Shown: piece by piece, positions 54,901-64,000 of the stretch
Layout of the letters: each line of letters begins with the position of its first letter
Numbering within the stretch: position 1 is the stretch's first letter
NCBI GenBank assembly: GCA_963971305.1
Contig: OZ020313.1
Location: 24,151,602 to 24,215,601, forward strand
Source of the DNA: Arcuatula senhousia
Taxonomy: Eukaryota; Mollusca; Bivalvia; Mytilida; Mytilidae
Length of the DNA stretch: 64,000 nucleotides
Direction of reading: 5' to 3'
Translations under genes and position numbers: made by a program
Notes under the pieces: model-generated
Told to the model about the DNA's origin: nothing
The model's database searches: none
Seen by the model: the letters and a program-made list of their open reading frames with translations, nothing else

Positions 54901-57900
54901 TTTTTTCTGGTTCGGAACTATTAGCATGCTAAGAAATTGCCTCCGGTTTAAGATCAAAAGTCCCCCGTTGTTGTAATTAAATAGGTGGTTAAAAATGTCG
55001 TATTTAATTTGATTTACAGCATCAGCTTCTTGCAATGGTCGTTTAAAAATTACATGGTTCGTTATCTTCAGACCGGAATATTAACGTTGGATTTCTTAGC
55101 ATGGCAAACTTCGAATCGGGAGTTCTCAGTATGTAGAAGTCGCTCTTTTTAGTGGTTTATATGGCAACCGGAAGTACTAAAAAAGGTTCAAAATGGATCC
55201 TAAAAGTTAGCTAGACCTCTTACCTAAAACGTCCAACTGAAACTTTTCAGATACAATATACGAAGTTCTCAAAATTGAAATGTTCTGCATACGTTTATAA
55301 TGCATCTTTTCATACCAAAAATCTCCGATTTCTGTGCGTAAAAGTACAATTTCTTTTAAAACAGTGAATGAAACTCATCAAACATGCATCGTTTAAGTAA
55401 ACTGGCCCTAATCAAAAACATTTCACCTACTAAAACTTGCATAATGAACTCAAATAAACTGTATACATGTACGAAGCGGAATAATCAATACCGATTTTTT
55501 GTCACTACAATATAAAAAAGACAAAGGCTAAACAAATAATATAGGGGTGTGCACCCATGCTCTCCATCCTCCCATCTGACATAAAAAAAACTAACTCCAA
55601 AAGTCATTTGTAGATCCGGGTTATTATGCATACGTCATAGACGTAAATATAACGTGCTACCCAACAGTGCATCCAGGTCATCCGTAATGAATGAAATAAA
55701 TGAATGCATGCAAGCGACCCTCAATTTCTGTTCTGTTTTATTTCATCTGAAACCAAAACAATAGATATTTGTTACGTCCTCACCTTACCCCCCCTCCCCT
55801 TTTTCCCCGCTTTTAAAAATACAAGAACACCCCCCCCCCCCCAAAAAAAAAAAATAAATAAATAAACAAGACAAACTTAGTTTTTTCTTTCTTTTTTCTG
55901 GTTCGGAACTATTAGCATGCTAAGAAATTGCCTCCGGTTTAAGATCAAAAGTCCCCCGTTGTTGTAATTAAATAGGTGGTTAAAAATGTCGTATTTAATT
56001 TGATTTACAGCATCAGCTTCTTGCAATGGTCGTTTAAAAATTACATGGTTCGTTATCTTCAGACCGGAATATTAACGTTGGATTTCTTAGCATGGCAAAC
56101 TTCGAATCGGGAGTTCTCAGTATGTAGAAGTCGCTCTTTTTAGTGGTTTATATGGCAACCGGAAGTACTAAAAAAGGTTCAAAATGGATCCTAAAAGTTA
56201 GCTAGACCTCTTACCTAAAACGTCCAACTGAAACTTTTCAGATACAATATACGAAGTTCTCAAAATTGAAATGTTCTGCATACGTTTATAATGCATCTTT
56301 TCATACCAAAAATCTCCGATTTCTGTGCGTAAAAGTACAATTTCTTTTAAAACAGTGAATGAAACTCATCAAACATGCATCGTTTAAGTAAACTGGCCCT
56401 AATCAAAAACATTTCACCTACTAAAACTTGCATAATGAACTCAAATAAACTGTATACATGTACGAAGCGGAATAATCAATACCGATTTTTTGTCACTACA
56501 ATATAAAAAAGACAAAGGCTAAACAAATAATATAGGGGTGTGCACCCATGCTCTCCATCCTCCCATCTGACATAAAAAAAACTAACTCCAAAAGTCATTT
56601 GTAGATCCGGGTTATTATGCATACGTCATAGACGTAAATATAACGTGCTACCCAACAGTGCATCCAGGTCATCCGTAATGAATGAAATAAATGAATGCAT
56701 GCAAGCGACCCTCAATTTCTGTTCTGTTTTATTTCATCTGAAACCAAAACAATAGATATTTGTTACGTCCTCACCTTACCCCCCCTCCCCTTTTTCCCCG
56801 CTTTTAAAAATACAAGAACACCCCCCCCCCCCCAAAAAAAAAAATAAATAAATAAACAAGACAAACTTAGTTTTTTCTTTCTTTTTTCTGGTTCGGAACT
56901 ATTAGCATGCTAAGAAATTGCCTCCGGTTTAAGATCAAAAGTCCCCCGTTGTTGTAATTAAATAGGTGGTTAAAAATGTCGTATTTAATTTGATTTACAG
57001 CATCAGCTTCTTGCAATGGTCGTTTAAAAATTACATGGTTCGTTATCTTCAGACCGGAATATTAACGTTGGATTTCTTAGCATGGCAAACTTCGAATCGG
57101 GAGTTCTCAGTATGTAGAAGTCGCTCTTTTTAGTGGTTTATATGGCAACCGGAAGTACTAAAAAAGGTTCAAAATGGATCCTAAAAGTTAGCTAGACCTC
57201 TTACCTAAAACGTCCAACTGAAACTTTTCAGATACAATATACGAAGTTCTCAAAATTGAAATGTTCTGCATACGTTTATAATGCATCTTTTCATACCAAA
57301 AATCTCCGATTTCTGTGCGTAAAAGTACAATTTCTTTTAAAACAGTGAATGAAACTCATCAAACATGCATCGTTTAAGTAAACTGGCCCTAATCAAAAAC
57401 ATTTCACCTACTAAAACTTGCATAATGAACTCAAATAAACTGTATACATGTACGAAGCGGAATAATCAATACCGATTTTTTGTCACTACAATATAAAAAA
57501 GACAAAGGCTAAACAAATAATATAGGGGTGTGCACCCATGCTCTCCATCCTCCCATCTGACATAAAAAAAACTAACTCCAAAAGTCATTTGTAGATCCGG
57601 GTTATTATGCATACGTCATAGACGTAAATATAACGTGCTACCCAACAGTGCATCCAGGTCATCCGTAATGAATGAAATAAATGAATGCATGCAAGCGACC
57701 CTCAATTTCTGTTCTGTTTTATTTCATCTGAAACCAAAACAATAGATATTTGTTACGTCCTCACCTTACCCCCCCTCCCCTTTTTCCCCGCTTTTAAAAA
57801 TACAAGAACACCCCCCCCCCCCCAAAAAAAAAAATAAATAAATAAACAAGACAAACTTAGTTTTTTCTTTCTTTTTTCTGGTTCGGAACTATTAGCATGC

Positions 57901-60865
57901 TAAGAAATTGCCTCCGGTTTAAGATCAAAAGTCCCCCGTTGTTGTAATTAAATAGGTGGTTAAAAATGTCGTATTTAATTTGATTTACAGCATCAGCTTC
58001 TTGCAATGGTCGTTTAAAAATTACATGGTTCGTTATCTTCAGACCGGAATATTAACGTTGGATTTCTTAGCATGGCAAACTTCGAATCGGGAGTTCTCAG
58101 TATGTAGAAGTCGCTCTTTTTAGTGGTTTATATGGCAACCGGAAGTACTAAAAAAGGTTCAAAATGGATCCTAAAAGTTAGCTAGACCTCTTACCTAAAA
58201 CGTCCAACTGAAACTTTTCAGATACAATATACGAAGTTCTCAAAATTGAAATGTTCTGCATACGTTTATAATGCATCTTTTCATACCAAAAATCTCCGAT
58301 TTCTGTGCGTAAAAGTACAATTTCTTTTAAAACAGTGAATGAAACTCATCAAACATGCATCGTTTAAGTAAACTGGCCCTAATCAAAAACATTTCACCTA
58401 CTAAAACTTGCATAATGAACTCAAATAAACTGTATACATGTACGAAGCGGAATAATCAATACCGATTTTTTGTCACTACAATATAAAAAAGACAAAGGCT
58501 AAACAAATAATATAGGGGTGTGCACCCATGCTCTCCATCCTCCCATCTGACATAAAAAAAACTAACTCCAAAAGTCATTTGTAGATCCGGGTTATTATGC
58601 ATACGTCATAGACGTAAATATAACGTGCTACCCAACAGTGCATCCAGGTCATCCGTAATGAATGAAATAAATGAATGCATGCAAGCGACCCTCAATTTCT
58701 GTTCTGTTTTATTTCATCTGAAACCAAAACAATAGATATTTGTTACGTCCTCACCTTACCCCCCCTCCCCTTTTTCCCCGCTTTTAAAAATACAAGAACA
58801 CCCCCCCCCCCCCCCAAAAAAAAAAATAAATAAATAAACAAGACAAACTTAGTTTTTTCTTTCTTTTTTCTGGTTCGGAACTATTAGCATGCTAAGAAAT
58901 TGCCTCCGGTTTAAGATCAAAAGTCCCCCGTTGTTGTAATTAAATAGGTGGTTAAAAATGTCGTATTTAATTTGATTTACAGCATCAGCTTCTTGCAATG
59001 GTCGTTTAAAAATTACATGGTTCGTTATCTTCAGACCGGAATATTAACGTTGGATTTCTTAGCATGGCAAACTTCGAATCGGGAGTTCTCAGTATGTAGA
59101 AGTCGCTCTTTTTAGTGGTTTATATGGCAACCGGAAGTACTAAAAAAGGTTCAAAATGGATCCTAAAAGTTAGCTAGACCTCTTACCTAAAACGTCCAAC
59201 TGAAACTTTTCAGATACAATATACGAAGTTCTCAAAATTGAAATGTTCTGCATACGTTTATAATGCATCTTTTCATACCAAAAATCTCCGATTTCTGTGC
59301 GTAAAAGTACAATTTCTTTTAAAACAGTGAATGAAACTCATCAAACATGCATCGTTTAAGTAAACTGGCCCTAATCAAAAACATTTCACCTACTAAAACT
59401 TGCATAATGAACTCAAATAAACTGTATACATGTACGAAGCGGAATAATCAATACCGATTTTTTGTCACTACAATATAAAAAAGACAAAGGCTAAACAAAT
59501 AATATAGGGGTGTGCACCCATGCTCTCCATCCTCCCATCTGACATAAAAAAAACTAACTCCAAAAGTCATTTGTAGATCCGGGTTATTATGCATACGTCA
59601 TAGACGTAAATATAACGTGCTACCCAACAGTGCATCCAGGTCATCCGTAATGAATGAAATAAATGAATGCATGCAAGCGACCCTCAATTTCTGTTCTGTT
59701 TTATTTCATCTGAAACCAAAACAATAGATATTTGTTACGTCCTCACCTTACCCCCCCTCCCCTTTTTCCCCGCTTTTAAAAATACAAGAACACCCCCCCC
59801 CCCCCAAAAAAAAAAATAAATAAATAAACAAGACAAACTTAGTTTTTTCTTTCTTTTTTCTGGTTCGGAACTATTAGCATGCTAAGAAATTGCCTCCGGT
59901 TTAAGATCAAAAGTCCCCCGTTGTTGTAATTAAATAGGTGGTTAAAAATGTCGTATTTAATTTGATTTACAGCATCAGCTTCTTGCAATGGTCGTTTAAA
60001 AATTACATGGTTCGTTATCTTCAGACCGGAATATTAACGTTGGATTTCTTAGCATGGCAAACTTCGAATCGGGAGTTCTCAGTATGTAGAAGTCGCTCTT
60101 TTTAGTGGTTTATATGGCAACCGGAAGTACTAAAAAAGGTTCAAAATGGATCCTAAAAGTTAGCTAGACCTCTTACCTAAAACGTCCAACTGAAACTTTT
60201 CAGATACAATATACGAAGTTCTCAAAATTGAAATGTTCTGCATACGTTTATAATGCATCTTTTCATACCAAAAATCTCCGATTTCTGTGCGTAAAAGTAC
60301 AATTTCTTTTAAAACAGTGAATGAAACTCATCAAACATGCATCGTTTAAGTAAACTGGCCCTAATCAAAAACATTTCACCTACTAAAACTTGCATAATGA
60401 ACTCAAATAAACTGTATACATGTACGAAGCGGAATAATCAATACCGATTTTTTGTCACTACAATATAAAAAAGACAAAGGCTAAACAAATAATATAGGGG
60501 TGTGCACCCATGCTCTCCATCCTCCCATCTGACATAAAAAAAACTAACTCCAAAAGTCATTTGTAGATCCGGGTTATTATGCATACGTCATAGACGTAAA
60601 TATAACGTGCTACCCAACAGTGCATCCAGGTCATCCGTAATGAATGAAATAAATGAATGCATGCAAGCGACCCTCAATTTCTGTTCTGTTTTATTTCATC
60701 TGAAACCAAAACAATAGATATTTGTTACGTCCTCACCTTACCCCCCCTCCCCTTTTTCCCCGCTTTTAAAAATACAAGAACACCCCCCCCCCCCCAAAAA
60801 AAAAAATAAATAAATAAACAAGACAAACTTAGTTTTTTCTTTCTTTTTTCTGGTTCGGAACTATT
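51955..60865. repeat. Nine-unit satellite-like tandem array, 988-992 bp period
   Basis: Units start (AGCATGCTAAGAAATTGCC) at 51955, 52943, 53934, 54923, 55914, 56904, 57894, 58886 and 59876, and the ninth ends at 60865. Lengths are 988, 991, 989, 991, 990, 990, 992, 990 and 990. All length differences are explained by one run of 11-15 C followed by 11-12 A; the other 966 bases per unit have no indels, and I saw no substitution in the lines compared. Each unit ends ...CTGGTTCGGAACTATT. There is no long open frame and no tRNA, 5S or snRNA signature. Each unit holds two TATGGCAACCGGAAGT-type and ACGTCATAGACGT-like motifs of unknown meaning. Left flank 51772-51954 and right flank 60866-60916 are non-coding. 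Confidence 0.97.
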
Positions 60866-60916
60866 AGCCGGGGATCAATCAACAACGACAACCGACTTAA
60901 ACAAAATCGTTAACTA

Positions 60917-61373
60917 GCCAGAATCGCTCACCTGGGGTTCAATGCTACTTATCGCTTGGATATAAAAATTTCTGCTAGTCTGTAAAATGGTAAATTTTAA
61001 CATGGGAACAACTCCTTAAAAAGGTCTTAGAACTTTGACCCAATACAAATTTTGTAGATCTTATGTACAATTTTGATATCTTTTCCCGTTTTGAGTAATT
61101 TGCAAAAACAAAAAACAAAAAAAAAACAACACACAACTGCAATTTACCCATCATTTCTATTTTTAGCCATGGCGGTCATGTTCTTTGTCGAAGCAAAAAT
61201 TCGAACGATAGTTTTTTAGAGGATATACTACGAAACAAACCTACCAAGTTTAATTATTACATTTGGCCCAGGCAGCGATTTCAGATTTTTGAAAAGATGA
61301 ACGACGGACGAACGAACGACGGACACCAAGTGATGACAAAAGCTCACTTGGCCTTTCGCCAGATGAGCTAAAA
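60917..61373 (+). mobile_element. Short F1 element copy
   Basis: It begins CCAGAATCGCTCACCTGG and ends GACGGACACCAAGTGATGAC, then a stem-loop AGCTCACTTGGC...GCCAGATGAGCT (61341-61369) and AAAA. The core keeps only the AACTCCTTAAAAAGG, GTAGATCTT and TTTTTAGCCATGGCGG blocks. It has diverged at several stem positions from the 731 copy. Confidence 0.6.
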
Positions 61374-63238
61374 CGATATTTACGAAAACAGCATTTAGGT
61401 AGCAATTCCTATCTTTTTGTCATTTCATGTTCACTCTGACACTTTGCGCCATTAACTTCGACCATAAATTTAATTTCATGAAATATGAACAAAATGCTTG
61501 ATTTTTTTCTTGTAGTAGCTGGCAAATAATACATGTATGATTTTTTTATTTCATGAATGAATTAGAATGATTAAAGATAATGCAACGCTCGAGTCGTCCC
61601 CATGATAAATTTCGTCTTACCATAAACTGTTCGGCGTACAATTACGATATAAACATACCATAAAAGCTTTGCATGAAGTAATTGTATGTCATAACAGCAC
61701 AAATTTATTATGCAAGTTTCATAATCTTGAATAAATTATGGCTTATTTTTGTGCAAAGGTCCTCGTTATGTAGGATGATTGTGTTACAAATCTTTATTGC
61801 GCAATATAGATACATGTAATGTCATTCTTTATTGCATAAAATCCCCAAAAGGTTTAGCAAACACAAAAAAAAACAACCAAAAACAATGAACATATATACT
61901 GTACAAAAAAGATACGCATACTTTTCTTTGTCTACCATTACATCCAAATTAATTTTTCATTTTTAAATAAATGGAACAACCAAATTATAATGGTAAAAAC
62001 AATTAGCATATGAAGGAAAATTGAGTTGCACCCAGTGGGCAAAACTGGTTGTATTTTCCATTGTAAAGACGTAATCTACAGACGTCTCGATGACATCTTT
62101 TTTCTGGTTGTTTTGGCAAATTGTATTAACGTCTTTTTTTATCTTATTTATTATAAGTTCATCATATTTCTCTTAAAAAGTCTTTCTGTTTTCTCTTTTT
62201 ATGTTTGATTTGAGTTCCTTAAAAGATTTACTGTCATTCTGAATATTCAAATTCCTTCATTGCCAATTTATCAAAGTTATACCAAGTATACACACCTGTG
62301 TGGAGATTTTTATTTAAAAATAATGCCTCTTATTCAGGAGGGTTTTTTTTTATATATCTAAAGAGTTTATTCTAGCAAAATAGCAAATTACCTGTGTTTT
62401 TATAAAAGAGTCTTGTGGTAATCTACCAAGTTCAATATTCTAGTACTTTGGCTATAGGTAATAGTACTCAAATTAACGGTTCAAAGTACTTGCTTTCAGC
62501 ATGAAAGACCTTCATTAAAGACTTATTTGACTTATTTTAGCAAAATATATTTTTTTTTCCAGAAAATTCAAGATGGCCGACCTACAGATATAACCAGTAT
62601 AACTTTGTTACTTTGTTTTCCATTAACTGCAATTTCAAACTACAAATTTATAATTCCCAATATTTGAATTAAAAGAAATATCAAAATACAAGACTAAAAG
62701 CACTATACCATTAGAAAATCTCACTGGAACTGCACAGAAGCAAAGTAGAACTCTATAGATTTTTTTTCACCCAAAGCTTGTAAGTGTTACCCCTGTTCAT
62801 TTCTGATAAAATCCAGTCCATCTTGATGGGTGTATATAAATCTTCGAAATCTTTATTTGCAAAATACACCAATATGGGTCAAAGCAAAAACAAAAACATG
62901 TAAAATACAAAACATAATACAGAAAACAACAGAGTATACAAAACATTAACATATGGAGTTATAGTTTTGAGAACATTTTGACCAATATGGACCCTATTTT
63001 CGTAGTATATACCAGTGACTGCTTTATAAAGTCGCATACAATTGGAATCAGTTCTATATCGGGATTCAAAATTCGTTGCATACAAAGACAAGTAATGCAT
63101 TTCACAACCTTACAACTGTGACTTTATTTATTTGTGAAGTTGGTTAAACTCACCGAAAAAAGCTGACCTATAATTTTAAATCTAAATTTTAATTACCGTT
63201 TCCTGAGAAAAAGCGGTATAAGAATTTTTAGTGGCACA
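61374..63238. other. Gene-free stretch
   Basis: AT-rich DNA with short frames on both strands, none with recognisable content. One phrase, GCACCCAGTGGGCAAAACTG (62028 onward), and the GACGT repeats after it look repeat-like but have no second copy here. Confidence 0.3.
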
Positions 63239-63399
63239 AATGAAATATGGCATATCTAAATACAATGTATTTGGCGCAAATGCCCATATACATGTATATA
63301 AACAATTAAAATCATTCATTGATTGCTATCTCTTTACTTTCCCTGCTCGATGGGCGTATTCCTTTTGAGCCAAATATTTAGGTATGCCATATTTTATTA
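63239..63399. repeat. Small inverted-repeat element
   Basis: AATGAAATATGGCATATCTA AATA at the left is the near inverse of TATTTAGGTATGCCATATTT TATT at the right, 160 bp overall. MITE-like; no other copy is seen in the window. Confidence 0.4.
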
Positions 63400-63469
63400 T
63401 GCTAAATCTTTAGGGTTATGAATCAGTCGTATCAAGATATATAAGCCCTAAAACAGTTATCGTATTTTT

Positions 63470-63900
63470 GAATTAATATATCATATTATCGTGTTTTATT
63501 ACTTTTCATCAATTAATTGCATTAAATAATTTTGCATAAATAAGTTTGGAATGCAGCATAACCTTATAAAAACTTACAAATGTTTGAATAAATATATCAT
63601 ATTATCGTGTTATGTAACTTTTCATCAATTAATGCACCAATAATATTAAGATGTTACACAACTTTGTATAAAAATATTATAAGTTTTTGAATGGACATAT
63701 AATATTTATCGTGTTTTATTGCTTTTCATCTATGAATTGGATCTTATAATTGCAAAAATTAGTTCTGAGTACATTTCTTTGCATAAAAATATTACCATTA
63801 CAATTTCTGAAAGAATGTATCATTTTATCGTGTTTTATTACTTTTCATCAACTAAATGCATTTTATTATTGCATAAATTAGTATCAAATGTTACACGATG
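63470..63900 (+). repeat. AT-rich tandem repeat, 4 diverged units of about 104-119 bp
   Basis: The tag ATCGTGTTTTATTACTTTTC ATCAA recurs with GTG at 63491, 63607, 63711 and 63830. Each unit also holds a GCATAAAT/GCATAAAA block about 55 bp later. Units are about 75-85 percent alike by eye. Confidence 0.7.
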
Positions 63901-64000
63901 TAGCATTTTCCCACAGTCCGACCAGAACGTTAATCTGCATGCACGTTGTGAGAAATTAGGGCACTTTTTATTGTTCAAAACGGAGCTCATAATAGGACCG

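Noticed and set aside
51955..60865. Possible rDNA, 5S or snRNA gene cluster
   Set aside because: A unit of this size and homogeneity raised the idea, but no 5S, rRNA, U-snRNA or tRNA signature was found on either strand.

Overview
This is animal nuclear DNA, AT-rich, with two intron-split genes set in a dense field of transposable-element debris. The V-ATPase C and DNAAF1 proteins, the short GT-AG exons and the style of the dispersed repeats (GAC-rich tails, hairpin ends, 160-bp internal repeats) suggest a bivalve mollusc, probably a marine mussel. The taxon is an inference from recall; no search was possible.

Layout. 1-5200: a 5'-truncated copy of a LINE 3' tail, split by two hairpin-ended mobile elements (731-2416 and 2557-4160), next to a frameshifted reverse-transcriptase remnant and a MITE. 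5200-14250: no gene recognised; several inverted-repeat elements, including a 914-bp element with 10-bp direct repeats (7155-8068), a 1060-bp element (8108-9167) and a hAT-like element with 8-bp target duplications (11578-12339). 14259-27217 (+): a complete 12-coding-exon gene for V-type ATPase subunit C, predicted at 381 residues, with MITEs, a chimeric hairpin element and a tRNA-derived SINE head in its introns. 27218-32787: convergent intergenic space. 32788-43501 (-): DNAAF1 (LRRC50), 13 recognised coding exons plus a tentative first exon at 44815-44845. 45468-49967 (-): a LINE with an open 961-residue endonuclease/reverse-transcriptase ORF; its 3' tail is split by a 909-bp foldback hAT-like element. 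51955-60865: nine tandem units of about 990 bp, apparently identical except for one C/A homopolymer run. 60917-64000: another hairpin-ended element, then gene-free DNA with an AT-rich 4-unit tandem repeat.

The two host genes are unrelated in function. One couples ATP hydrolysis to proton pumping; the other assembles axonemal dynein arms. They are convergent neighbours and nothing suggests joint regulation. Their introns carry the same repeat families as the intergenic DNA.

The most unusual material is the set of non-autonomous elements. Two families have short terminal inverted repeats, a GAC-rich tail and a 3' stem-loop, and they exchange internal modules. The two LINE-tail copies serve as each other's empty site for three separate insertions. 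The 990-bp array is extremely homogeneous.
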